Source: Streptomyces chrestomyceticus JCM 4735 (GTDB lineage: Bacteria; Actinomycetota; Actinomycetes; Streptomycetales; Streptomycetaceae). From it: DNA of 64,000 nt. Made by a program: the position numbers and the translations under genes. Under the pieces are notes generated by a model, which was not told the DNA's origin, did no database searches, and saw nothing but the letters and a program-made list of their open reading frames with translations. Location of the stretch: contig NZ_BHZC01000001.1 of assembly GCF_003865135.1 (NCBI RefSeq), positions 8,494,001 to 8,558,000 on the forward strand. Reading direction: 5' to 3'. Shown here piece after piece: positions 1 to 7,773 of this stretch; within the stretch, counting starts at the first letter, position 1, and each line of letters begins with the position of its first letter.

Positions 1-902
1 CGTGACGCTGCCGTTGATGGCCCGGCCGGTGTGCCTGCCGGTGATGTGCCGGCTGTGGCGGCCGGGCGGGACCACGACCAAGGTCGAGCTCGCCGCCGCG
101 ATGATCCGGAAGCTGGCGGCCTGCCACTGGCGCCGACGTGTACACGTGGTCGCCGATGCCGCGTATCACGGTCATTCGCTGCGCGACCTGCCCGATCGCG
201 TCACTTTCACCACCCGGCTGCCCAAGAGCGCCGTCCTGTATGACCCGCCCCACCTCCCACGGGCCGCCCGGGCGGCCCCGGCTGAAGGGCGAGCGGCTCG
301 GGGGCGTGGCCGACATGGCTGCACAAGCGGTCTTCCGCACCGCGAGGGCGGACCGCTACCAGCGCCGCGAGCAGGTCCTTCTCGCCGAGATCCACTGCCT
401 GTGGTACGGCTCCTTCCACACCCGGCCCGTCCGTGTCCTGCTCATCCGCGGCAGCGACCCGGACACGAACAAGCCGCTGTTGTCCCTGGTCACCACCGAC
501 TTGACCACCCCGGCCGAGCAACTCGTCACCCGGTACGCGTGGCGGTGGTCCATCGAGGTCACCTTTGCCGTAGCACGCGAACACCTCGGTGCGGGCCAGG
601 CCCAGGGCCGCGTCCGCCACGCGGTCGAGCGGACCTTACCCTTCGCGATGTACTCCTACACGATCACCGTCCTCTGGTACGTCCTGCACGGCCACCACCC
701 CGACGCCGCCGCCGAGTCCCGGCGTCGTTCACCCTGGTACGTCACCAAGACCCAGCCGCCCTTCGCGGACATGACCGCCAAGCTCCGCCGCGTGATCGTC
801 GCCGCCAGGATTTCCGCCCTCGACCCCGCTCAACCCACCGACGACGAAATCCGAGCCGTCCAACACGCCTGGGCCGCAGCCGGCACCAACGACACCGGAT
901 GA
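1..902 (+). pseudogene. Transposase (DDE type), 5'-truncated by the window and frameshifted
   Basis: Remnant of an IS transposase. The first part reads in frame 2 and carries a DDE-type aspartate context (HVVADAAYHG). From about 250 onward the same protein continues in frame 3, with RPRLKGERLG, LLSLVTTDLTTPAEQL and the glutamate motif RYAWRWSIEVTFAVAREHLG, to a stop at 900-902. Neither frame alone encodes the whole protein, so there is a frameshift near 245-275. The N-terminus lies outside the window and may hold the first catalytic aspartate. The DDE assignment rests on motif pattern; the exact IS family was not resolved. Confidence 0.8.
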
Positions 903-926
903 CCTACGGAATCAGCGAAAGTCGAG

Positions 927-1058
927 ATGGTGAGCGACCTGTACGCAATGGGTCTGTTCCAGCCCGAGGCGGTCGAGAGGGCAGTCGCGACGGTGCCCCG
1001 GCATCTGTTCGCGGCGGATGAGTCGCTGGAGTCGGGGTATGCCGCGAACAAGGCTTGA
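927..1058 (+). pseudogene. N-terminal scrap of a protein-L-isoaspartate-type methyltransferase
   Basis: A 43-codon open frame starting at ATG 927 reads MVSDLYAMGLFQPEAVERAV then ATVPRHLFAADESLESGYAA before TGA 1056. The pattern L-x(n)-VE-A-V-PRHLF resembles the start of protein-L-isoaspartate O-methyltransferases, including those in FxLD-type peptide maturation systems. The SAM-binding domain that should follow is absent, so this is a remnant. It sits directly after the transposase remnant, which suggests insertion-linked decay. Identification is by motif only. Confidence 0.5.
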
Positions 1059-1085
1059 GCAGCCACGCGTGCCATGGCACAACTG

Positions 1086-1121
1086 CCCTGGGGCACCGCC
1101 GCACGCGGCGATGCCCCAGGG
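1086..1121. terminator. Two-tier hairpin, probable terminator of the small secreted peptide gene
   Basis: Outer arms CCCTGGGGCA (1086-1095) and TGCCCCAGGG (1112-1121) are perfectly complementary, and CGCCG/CGGCG extend the stem inside. The hairpin lies 25 bp past the stop of the minus-strand gene at 1146-1340, where a terminator is expected. Confidence 0.6.
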
Positions 1122-1145
1122 CGCAGTCCACGACCACCGTCGCGG

Positions 1146-1340
1146 CTACTCGCCGCCGCTCTGCTTGATGCTGGTGATCTGGACGTTGTCCGCGCTGGTA
1201 TTGCCAGCCGAGACGACGGAGACCGGGATGCGCTTGGCGTTGACCAGATTGAGAACGTCGGTGGCGTGCGTCGGCGCGGTGGCGGCCAGTAGGGCGCCGC
1301 TCGCGGCGGCCCCGGCGAGGATGCAAGAGGTGATCTTCAT
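1146..1340 (-). CDS. Small secreted peptide, unknown function
   Basis: A 64-residue protein. It begins MKITS, followed by an alanine-rich hydrophobic stretch (CILAGAAASGALLAATAP) and a plausible signal peptidase site near THA-T, leaving about 37 mature residues (DVLNLVNAKRIPVSVVSA... ending SIKQSGGE). No family recognised. The mature part has no cysteine, so it is neither a disulfide-rich peptide nor a lipoprotein; the only cysteine is inside the signal. It is followed by a hairpin terminator and preceded on its own strand by the 12-bp palindrome GATCGTACGATC (1358-1369), a candidate regulator site. The gene lies alone between mobile-element scraps. Confidence 0.7.
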   Translation of the reverse strand: MKITSCILAGAAASGALLAATAPTHATDVLNLVNAKRIPVSVVSAGNTSADNVQITSIKQSGGE

Positions 1341-1716
1341 GGCCTGTGTAACGACCGGATCGTACGATCGTCACCCATGCCACCCGCTGGGCATGCGGGT
1401 CTGTGACCGGCACACATGCTGCGGCGCTCAGAGGCCGGTGTCACGAACTGCTGGCGGTCAGCCCTCGACGACACGCGATCAAGGTTCGCCGTCTCAGGAC
1501 AAGCGTCTCCGGTACGAGCTGTGCGTGAGCCAGTAGACCCAGCAGGCAACGGCCGCCCCCACGGAACAGAAGACGCTCTTCTGAACGGCCACGGCCCGGA
1601 ACTCAGTGGTCCCCGCCAGCCCAGGAAGAAGGTGGTTTATTTCCTCGTCGCGGTCGGAGCGGGCAACCTCCGGCCGGCACCCCGGCCCGCTTGGCGGATG
1701 GACCCCAGACAGAAGT
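1341..1716. other. Intergenic, no convincing gene
   Basis: Apart from the GATCGTACGATC palindrome at 1358-1369, no gene is supported. Open frames here are short, overlap one another and lack recognisable motifs or ribosome binding sites. Confidence 0.5.
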
Positions 1717-1754
1717 GACGGCCAGCGCACAAGGGCAACAAGGCGCTGGCCGTC
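1717..1754. terminator. Perfect 12-bp stem hairpin upstream of the small-protein cassette
   Basis: GACGGCCAGCGC (1717-1728) pairs with GCGCTGGCCGTC (1743-1754) across a 14-nt loop and is followed by a T-rich tract. It ends 28 nt before the ATG at 1783. It could terminate incoming transcription or act as an attenuator for the cassette. Confidence 0.55.
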
Positions 1755-1782
1755 GTGTTCTCTCACCAGAAAGAACCCCTCC

Positions 1783-2061
1783 ATGCTAAGCGACCGCGAC
1801 GCCGCTCGTCCCCAGCCCGGCGACCTCGCCCACCTCAAGGTGGGTAACCGCATCGGCACCGGACCGTACGACCTCTTCGTCATCGTTGACGACGTACCGC
1901 CCCGCGGGGAACGTCTCGTACTCAACCGCTCGGGCGGCCATCCGGACCGAGACGACTGGGCCGCAGCCCTCATCCTGGCCGACGTCGCCACCCTCATCCG
2001 GATAACTCCCGAAGGCACCCGGATCTGGGTGCCGGCCCACGACCCCGAGGCCAGCTCATGA
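1783..2061 (+). CDS. Small cassette protein of unknown function (92 aa)
   Basis: Starts at ATG 1783 (MLSDRDAARPQPGDLAHLKV) and ends at TGA 2059-2061, which overlaps the next gene's ATG (ATGA). The protein is acidic with a probable beta-rich core (YDLFVIVDDVPPRGERLVL... LADVATLIRITPEGTRIWV). No known domain recognised. Tight coupling to the HTH gene indicates one transcription unit of four small genes. Such clusters are common in actinobacterial integrative elements and phages, and the nearby transposase and recombinase remnants fit that origin. Confidence 0.7.
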   Translation: MLSDRDAARPQPGDLAHLKVGNRIGTGPYDLFVIVDDVPPRGERLVLNRSGGHPDRDDWAAALILADVATLIRITPEGTRIWVPAHDPEASS

Positions 2062-2521
2062 CCCCGCAGGCCCCTGACGACCCCGAGCACGGACAGGAGA
2101 ACGCCTTGCACCGCGATGACGGCCGCACGCTCTACTCGCGCGCCGATCTCCAGGAGGCTTACCAACTCAGCGAATCGACCCTTCAGAACCTCTGGACCGA
2201 CCGGGAGAACAACGGCCACCCGGACGCCGAGATCATCGACGGCGTCATGCACTGGGACGACGCCGAGTGGCTCCCTGGTACCGGGAGCTCCAGCGGCAGC
2301 GCGCCGCCGCCGTCACCAAGAACACTCCGGACCTCGCCGGTGACCCGGAAGAGGAAGTTGGCCCGGCCGGGGCCGCCCGCATCTGCGGCTACGCCGACAC
2401 CTCCACCGTTTCCCACAACGTGAAGAACCCGCCCGAAGGCTGGCCGGCGCCGTCCAGCTACGACCTGCTGCCCAGCGGACGCCAGCGGCCCAAGTGGAAG
2501 AGGTGGGAGCTGTGGTGCTAG
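2058..2521 (+). pseudogene. Helix-turn-helix DNA-binding protein, frameshifted
   Basis: Begins at ATG 2058. The first ~70 residues (LYSRADLQEAYQLSESTLQN, then IIDGVMHWDDAEW) look like an AlpA/MerR-type winged helix followed by its wing. Just after DDAEW, near 2270-2276 in a CCC run, sense continues one frame over: PWYRELQRQRAAAVTKNTPD, then ICGYADTSTVSHNVKNPPEG, ending at TAG 2519-2521. Adding one base in the CCC run would give one protein of about 154 residues with two HTH-like units. The cause could be a true mutation or a sequencing error. It sits in the cassette between 1783 and 2937. Confidence 0.6.
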
Positions 2522-2524
2522 GTC

Positions 2525-2758
2525 GTGGAGCGCAAGGGCCGCGGTCACGTCGGCGGTCGCCCGAAGGGCCGGCGCGGGCTGACGTACCCGTATCAGGGAG
2601 ACGAACGGCTGACCCTCGCCCGGCAGGCCCTGAAGGGGAACCCCGGGGTGACGAACGCCGAGCTGATCACACAGCTCCAGGGGCAGAAGGAGCGGACATA
2701 CTCGTGCCCCGTCTGGAACCTGATCCTGAAGTCCGCCCGCGAGCACCCCGAGGACTGA
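2525..2758 (+). CDS. Small basic protein, cassette member (77 aa)
   Basis: GTG start at 2525, only 3 nt after the preceding stop, and TGA at 2756-2758, two bases before the next ATG. The N-terminus is strongly basic (MERKGRGHVGGRPKGRRGLT), followed by a helical segment (ERLTLARQALKGNPGVTNAE) that may bind nucleic acid. No domain recognised. The compact spacing supports co-translation with its neighbours. Confidence 0.6.
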   Translation: MERKGRGHVGGRPKGRRGLTYPYQGDERLTLARQALKGNPGVTNAELITQLQGQKERTYSCPVWNLILKSAREHPED

Positions 2759-2760
2759 CC

Positions 2761-2937
2761 ATGTCCGAGGCACGCTGTCCCCGCTGCGGCGGGTCGCTCG
2801 GCGACCGGCCGGCACGCTCACGCCTCGCCGTCGACCGCGAAGTCCTGGTGTGCACGGCCTGCGGCCAGGACGAAGCCGTACGCCAGGCCACGGGACGAAC
2901 GTCCATCCCGTTTGGAGAGTGGCCGAGCAGCCGGTAG
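2761..2937 (+). CDS. Small zinc-ribbon protein (58 aa)
   Basis: ATG 2761 follows the preceding stop by two bases. Two CxxC knuckles are visible: CPRC near residues 6-9 and CTAC near residues 33-36. They are separated by a short basic/hydrophobic linker (GGSLGDRPARSRLAVDREVL), giving a four-cysteine zinc ribbon. Such proteins are common last genes of small cassettes in actinobacterial mobile elements. The function is not known; nucleic-acid or protein contact is an inference from the fold. Confidence 0.65.
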   Translation: MSEARCPRCGGSLGDRPARSRLAVDREVLVCTACGQDEAVRQATGRTSIPFGEWPSSR

Positions 2938-3170
2938 GACCCTTTCGATGAAGAAGCCCTGCGCCCCGTCCGCTGGACGTGTACAGGGCTTTCCGGCACC
3001 ACTGGTGCAATACAGCGGTCACCGCGACAGCCAAGGTCATCGCCGCCGAGAAGGCTGTAGACGGTGGCCGGCTGCCTGGGCCCCAGACGTCGGGAGGTTT
3101 CCTCTCGCGTCTTCGGAATGGTGGTGCGCTTGCCGGTTCTGGTGCCTGGCGCCCGTCTTCCGGCGGCGGC

Positions 3171-3705
3171 TCAGGAGGTCCGTGCTGGCAGGGACAGGGC
3201 GGAGTTCTCCACCCGCAGTCGGACGCTGAGGACGGCCGCGTTGGCGGCGGTGAACGACAGGGCGGTGAACCAGAGGAAGAGAGAGACCCTCGACGGCCAC
3301 GATGAGGTAGTTGGGGTGCCGCATCCAGCGGTACGGGCCCCGGTCGACCAGCGGCATGCCGGGAACCACGATGACACGGGTGTTCCAGCGCGGCCCCAGG
3401 GAGCGCACGCACCACCAGCGGCCGCCGTGCACGAGGACCTGGACGCACAGGACCGGCCAGCCGAGGACCGGAACGAAACTGCGGTGCAGGAGGATCACTT
3501 CCAGCGGAATGCCGAGGAACAGGCCGACGTGCGCGGCGGCCATGAAGGGGAAGTGCCGCCGCCCGTACTCCACTCCGCCGCGCGCCATCGCCCACCGGGC
3601 GTGGCGACGGGACAGCCGCAGTTCGAGCAGCCGCTCGCAGGCCACTGCCGGCAAAAGGAGCTGCAGGCCCATGGGGAGGGCCGCCAGGTTCACGTAAGAC
3701 ATCAC
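3171..3705 (-). pseudogene. Isoprenylcysteine carboxyl methyltransferase (ICMT)-family membrane methyltransferase, frameshifted
   Basis: From GTG 3705/ATG 3702 the protein has hydrophobic segments (LAALPMGLQLLLPAVACE; FMAAAHVGLFLGIPLEVILL; VLGWPVLCVQVLVHGGRWWC) and the family signature GPYRWMRHPNYLIVAVEG. Immediately after, near 3278-3290, the frame changes inside a (GA)n run. The expected C-terminus (FLWFTALSFTAANAAVLSVR then LRVENSALSLPARTS) is in the next frame, ending at 3171. One slipped base therefore breaks the gene. ICMT-family enzymes partner type III PKSs as O-methyltransferases (for example Bacillus BpsB), and this gene is divergent from the type III PKS operon at 4024. Real decay, slippage switching or sequencing error cannot be separated here. 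Confidence 0.75.
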
Positions 3706-4023
3706 GTTCCGCCTTCGTTGTGCGGGGAGACGGTGGCTCGACGACGGCCCGGCGGATGGTTTCCGTACGCTGCTTATCGTACGAATTCTTCGAATATCTC
3801 AGCGGTCCCCCCGAGCGCGTGCGAGCCTTTTTGTGGCTGTTCCCCCTCTTTCCGCTATCTCTCGTAAATCCTTCTACCCACACCCTGCATACAGGCGTCA
3901 CACCCGCGACATACTCACCGTAAGTACGATCAGCCGAAAGATGTCACCCGCAAGCCGATAAGTTTATCCATCGGCCTTTGCCGGCGGCTCGTCGGAACCC
4001 CGGGAGAGGAAGAGGCGGACCAT
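3706..4023. promoter_or_regulatory. Divergent promoter region of the type III PKS locus
   Basis: This 318-bp spacer separates the minus-strand methyltransferase from the plus-strand biosynthetic operon. It is clearly less GC-rich than its surroundings, especially 3770-3960, as expected for a promoter region. A strong ribosome binding site (GGGAGAGGAAG) lies just before ATG 4024. No operator or riboswitch was identified with confidence, and no gene is present. Confidence 0.5.
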
Positions 4024-4947
4024 ATGACTGCCACCTCGGCGGACAGCATGCTGCGCGAACTGGAGCCGTCCGTGGAGCGGTTGCTGAACCGGCATCTGAA
4101 CGTGGCCCAGGACTGGCTCCCCCACCAGTACGTGCCGTGGGGCGAAGCCCGGGACTTCGACGGGCCTTGGGGCGGTGACGCCTGGGAGCCGGAGCAGTCG
4201 GCGCTGCCGCGCGCCGTACAGGACTCACTGATCATCAACGTGCTCACCGAGGACAACCTGCCCAGCTACCACTTCGAGATCGCGATCCGGCTCGGGCGGG
4301 ACGGGGCCTGGGGTGCCTGGGTCCACCGGTGGACGGCCGAGGAGGACCGGCACTCCTTCGTTCTGCGTGCCTTCCTCCACGCCCGGCGGGCGGTGGACCC
4401 GGTCGTCCTGGAGGATCTGCGGCTGCGGAACATGGCGAGCGGATGGTTTTCCCGCAACTGGTTCACCCCGCTGCACACCCTGGCGTACGCCACCGTGCAG
4501 GAACTCGCCACCCGGCACGCTCACCGCAATACCGGTGTCCTGTGCGGTGACCGGCTGGGCGAGAGGCTGATGACCAGGATCGCCGCGGACGAGAACCTGC
4601 ACATGCTCTTCTACCGAGAGCTGCTGGCCGACGCGTTCCAGGCGTTTCCCGACGACGCGATGACGGCCCTGGCAGACGTCCTCGGCGACTTCCGGATGCC
4701 GGGGGTGGGCATCCCGGGATTCGGATCGCGGGCCGCCCGCGTCGCGGCGGCGGGCATCTACAACCCGGCTGTCCACCACGAGCATGTCGTCGCGCCACTG
4801 CTGCGCACCCTCTCGGTGCCGGCGGCGACCGGGCTCGGCCCCGTCGGCCGACAGGCGCAGGAGCGCATCGGCCTGCACGAGGAGCAGCTGAAGTCGCGGG
4901 CGGCCCGGGCCCGCGACCTCTACGAGAGGACGCGCGCAGGGAGGTGA
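4024..4947 (+). CDS. Acyl-ACP desaturase-like diiron protein
   Basis: A 307-residue soluble protein of the fatty-acid desaturase 2 (stearoyl-ACP desaturase / mycobacterial DesA) fold. Diiron ligand motifs appear in order: ED in LTEDNLPSYH, EExxH in WTAEEDRHSF, E in VQELATRHAH and DExxH in IAADENLHMLFYREL. This is a complete ligand set. The family introduces a double bond into ACP-bound acyl chains using O2 and ferredoxin. ATG 4024 follows a good Shine-Dalgarno. It is first in an operon with an ACP, a ketosynthase and a type III PKS, so the likely substrate is the acyl-ACP starter of that pathway. Regiochemistry cannot be read from the sequence, and an N-oxygenase or other diiron chemistry is a less likely alternative. 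Confidence 0.85.
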   Translation: MTATSADSMLRELEPSVERLLNRHLNVAQDWLPHQYVPWGEARDFDGPWGGDAWEPEQSALPRAVQDSLIINVLTEDNLPSYHFEIAIRLGRDGAWGAWVHRWTAEEDRHSFVLRAFLHARRAVDPVVLEDLRLRNMASGWFSRNWFTPLHTLAYATVQELATRHAHRNTGVLCGDRLGERLMTRIAADENLHMLFYRELLADAFQAFPDDAMTALADVLGDFRMPGVGIPGFGSRAARVAAAGIYNPAVHHEHVVAPLLRTLSVPAATGLGPVGRQAQERIGLHEEQLKSRAARARDLYERTRAGR

Positions 4948-4991
4948 GCGCCGCTCATCTCCCAGGCTGCCTGCACAGAGGGATAGGAGCC

Positions 4992-5258
4992 ATGAGCATG
5001 ACCGAACCGGTGGAAGACTTTGTACTGCCCGAGCGACTCGTCACCTTGCTGACCGACCATCTGAAGGTGGCGCTACCACCTGAACGGCTCTCTCCCGCGA
5101 TGACGCTGGAGAGCCTCGACTTCGACTCGCTGGCGCTGATGGAACTCGTGGTGGCGGCGGAGGAGACGTACGGGCTCTCCCTGCCCGACGATCTTCTGGA
5201 CCTCTCTCCTGCCTCCACCCTCGAAGAAGCGGCGAGGCTGTTCGATGCGGCGAGCTGA
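4992..5258 (+). CDS. Acyl carrier protein
   Basis: An 88-residue acidic protein with the phosphopantetheine site in LESLDFDSLALMEL (DSL serine) followed by the typical helix VVAAEETYGLSLPDDLL. ATG 4992 is preceded by GGATAGGAG; an upstream GTG at 4944 overlaps the desaturase end and lacks such a site. The gene lies 44 bp after the desaturase, and its 3' end overlaps the ketosynthase start by 14 bp, indicating translational coupling. It probably carries the acyl chain acted on by the desaturase, extended by the KS and handed to the type III PKS. The last step is an inference, although ACP-fed type III PKSs are known. Confidence 0.9.
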   Translation: MSMTEPVEDFVLPERLVTLLTDHLKVALPPERLSPAMTLESLDFDSLALMELVVAAEETYGLSLPDDLLDLSPASTLEEAARLFDAAS

Positions 5259-6468
5259 GATCGCGGTCACCGGGCTGGGCCTGGTGACCCCGGCCGGGCA
5301 CACCGCGCAGGAGAACTGGGCGACCCTGTGCCGGGGCCGGTCGACGGCCGCTGCCGACCCGGTGCTGGAAGGTCTGCCCGTCGACTTCTCCTGCCGGGTC
5401 GTGGGCCTGGACGCCACGGCCGAGTTCGGCCGGTCGGCGAAGCGGCTGGACCCCTTCGCCCGGTTCGCCGTCATCGCGGCGAGGAAGGCGGTCGCCGATG
5501 CGGGCCTCGATCCGCTCACCTGGCCCAAGGAACGGGTCGGTGTCGTCCTCGGCGTCACGGGCAGCAGCCTGAGCACCTATGACACCGAGTACGGTCACCT
5601 CAACGGGGGCCGGCCGGATCGCGTCTCCCCGCTCGCGGTGCCGCGCAGCATTCCCAACATGGCGGCGGGCGAGGTCGCGATCGACCTCGACGCGCGTGGC
5701 CCGAACTTCATCGTCTCCACGGCCTGTGCCTCGGGTGCGACCGCGATCGGGACCGCGCGGGAACTCCTGTACTCCGGCGCGTGCGACATCGTGCTGACCG
5801 GCGGTTCCGAGTCGGCGCGCACCCGTATGAACTCCGCGGCCTTCGCACGGATGCGGGCCCTGTCCCGCCGCCGGGATGAGCCGCACGCCGCCAGCCGGCC
5901 GTTCGACGCGGAACGCGACGGTTTCGTCCTCGGGGAAGGAGCCGCCGTCCTGGTGCTGGAGCGTCCGTCCGCCGCACGCGCCCGGGGAGTGCCGGTTCAT
6001 GCTCTGCTGCGCGGCTTCGCGGCCAACACCGACGCGTACCACCCCATCTCCCCGCACCCCGAGGGCCGTGGCGTGCTCCACGCCATCACCACCACGCTCC
6101 AGGACGCCGGATGCCGACCCGGCGACATCGGCCACATCAACGCGCACGGCACCTCCACCCCAAGGAACGACGCCCTGGAGGCGGCTGCCATCTCGCGGAT
6201 CTTCGGAGACCATGCCCCACCGGTCACCGCTCCCAAAGGCGTCGTCGGGCATGCCCTGGGCGCGGCCGGAGCGATCGAGGCGGCCTATACCGTTCTCGCG
6301 CTCCGCCATGGATGCGTGCCGCCGGTGGCGAACTTCAGGGACCAGGACGGTGACCACAAGCTCGACATCGTGGCGGGGCACCCGCGCCCGGTATCCGCGG
6401 GCACGGCCCTGAGCTTCTCCTTCGGGTTCGGCGGACAAAACGCGGTGCTGCTGTTCACGGCCGGCTGA
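5245..6468 (+). CDS. FabF-type beta-ketoacyl-ACP synthase
   Basis: A 407-residue condensing enzyme with a complete active site: Cys161 in STACASGATAIG, His301 in NAHGTSTPRND, and Lys331 and His336 in KGVVGHALGAAGA. The C-terminal SFSFGFGGQNAVLLF is the standard KAS II ending. It catalyses decarboxylative malonyl-ACP condensation with an acyl chain. Start ATG 5245 lies inside the end of the ACP gene. A dedicated ketosynthase beside a private ACP and desaturase suggests a separate acyl-elongation unit feeding the type III PKS, not primary fatty-acid synthesis. No chain-length-factor partner is present, so a classical type II aromatic PKS is unlikely. Confidence 0.93.
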   Translation: MRRAEIAVTGLGLVTPAGHTAQENWATLCRGRSTAAADPVLEGLPVDFSCRVVGLDATAEFGRSAKRLDPFARFAVIAARKAVADAGLDPLTWPKERVGVVLGVTGSSLSTYDTEYGHLNGGRPDRVSPLAVPRSIPNMAAGEVAIDLDARGPNFIVSTACASGATAIGTARELLYSGACDIVLTGGSESARTRMNSAAFARMRALSRRRDEPHAASRPFDAERDGFVLGEGAAVLVLERPSAARARGVPVHALLRGFAANTDAYHPISPHPEGRGVLHAITTTLQDAGCRPGDIGHINAHGTSTPRNDALEAAAISRIFGDHAPPVTAPKGVVGHALGAAGAIEAAYTVLALRHGCVPPVANFRDQDGDHKLDIVAGHPRPVSAGTALSFSFGFGGQNAVLLFTAG

Positions 6469-6517
6469 TGCCCGGGGCGAGAGGAGGGAGGGGACAGACC
6501 GATGGAAGGGACGACCG

Positions 6518-7624
6518 ATGGAAGGGACGACCGATCCCCCCATGCGGGAGCCGGGCGGGCCTGCGCCTCGAGTGGCGGCGGTCGAGGTGGCCTTCACCCC
6601 GCACCGCTACCCGCAGGAAGAACTCGTGGACGCCCAGGAGCGCATGCAAGGGCAGCGCCCGGCGGCACTGCAGATTCTGCGCAAGGTCCGTAGCAGTACG
6701 GGCATCGCCACACGGCATGTGGCGCTCCCGCTACCGGACCTCGAAAAGCTCCTGCGGTGCGGGGACTTCACCGAGACCAACGGCGTGTACCTGACCACCG
6801 CCCTGGAGCTGGCAGAGCAGGCACTGACCAAGGCCCTGCACTCAGCCGGCATACGGCCGGACCAGGTCGACACCATCATCAGCACCACCGTCACCGGGCT
6901 GGCCGTGCCCTCGCTGGAGGCCCGGCTGGCCTACCGGGTGGGGCTGCGTCCGGATGTGCGGCGCGTTCCGCTGTTCGGCAACGGCTGCGCGGGAGGAGCC
7001 GCCGGGCTGGCGCGGCTCCACGACTGCCTGCTGGCCCGTCCCGGCCAGGTGGCCGTGCTGCTCGCGGTGGAGGTGTGCTCCCTGCACTACCGCGCTGGTT
7101 GCGGTGCCGCGGACCTCGTCGCCGGCAGCATCTTCGGGGACGGCGCAGCCGCCGTCGTGGCCGTGGGAGGAAGCCGGTCCGGTACCGCAACCGGGCCGGA
7201 GCTGGTCGACACCTCCAGCCTGCTCCTTCCGGACAGCGCGGAGGTACTCGGCTGGGACATCGGCTCCCACGGCTTCCGGATCGTCCTGTCTCCCCAGATC
7301 CCGGCCCTCGTGGAGAAGCACCTGCCCTATGCCGTGGGGGAGTTGCTCAGCCGGCACGGACTGGCGACGCGGGATGTGGGGAGCTGGATCGTGCACGGCG
7401 CGGGACCGAAGGTCTTCACTGCCGTGGAGCGGGCCTTCGCCCTGCCTCGCCAGGCTCTCGAACTCACCCGCCGGTCGGTGTCCGCCAAGGGCAATCTCTC
7501 CTCCGTGTCCGTTCTGGACGTGCTGTGTACGGCGGCAAAAGCTCCGCCGCCTGGGGGTACGCCCGGTCTCGTCGTGGCGATGGGGCCCGGATTCGCCATC
7601 GAGCTGGCTCTCATCCGCTGGTGA
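6518..7624 (+). CDS. Type III polyketide synthase (chalcone synthase-like)
   Basis: A 368-residue homodimeric-type condensing enzyme with the Cys-His-Asn triad visible: Cys157 (PLFGNGCAGGAAG), His293 (WIVHGAGPKV) and Asn326 (SAKGNLSSVS). The C-terminal loop is GPGFAIELALIRW. The family extends an acyl-CoA or acyl-ACP starter with malonyl-CoA and cyclises to pyrones or resorcinols. Start ATG 6518 follows a short tandem duplication (GACCGATGGAAGGGAC twice at about 6498-6529) that supplies an AAGGG ribosome site. The neighbouring ACP, KS and desaturase suggest a long, possibly unsaturated starter; the ICMT gene nearby suggests O-methylation. The product is unknown, with an alkylpyrone or alkylresorcinol the best guess. 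Confidence 0.93.
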   Translation: MEGTTDPPMREPGGPAPRVAAVEVAFTPHRYPQEELVDAQERMQGQRPAALQILRKVRSSTGIATRHVALPLPDLEKLLRCGDFTETNGVYLTTALELAEQALTKALHSAGIRPDQVDTIISTTVTGLAVPSLEARLAYRVGLRPDVRRVPLFGNGCAGGAAGLARLHDCLLARPGQVAVLLAVEVCSLHYRAGCGAADLVAGSIFGDGAAAVVAVGGSRSGTATGPELVDTSSLLLPDSAEVLGWDIGSHGFRIVLSPQIPALVEKHLPYAVGELLSRHGLATRDVGSWIVHGAGPKVFTAVERAFALPRQALELTRRSVSAKGNLSSVSVLDVLCTAAKAPPPGGTPGLVVAMGPGFAIELALIRW

Positions 7625-7773
7625 GTCGCCGTCGCGTGCGGCGCGCCGGAAGCGCTTCCTCCTCATCGCGACAACGCCGCCGCTCCCTCATCGGCGGGCG
7701 TTCGAGGGACCGCGCACGCGGCTCACCGGCCCGTCGCCGCGAAGACAGCGAGCTGGATCAGGAGGTGGGCAGG

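Noticed and set aside
6757..7773. Extension of the MMPL frame upstream of 7774
   Set aside because: This part overlaps the type III PKS gene in another frame and is Arg-rich noise; the MMPL domain starts at 7774.
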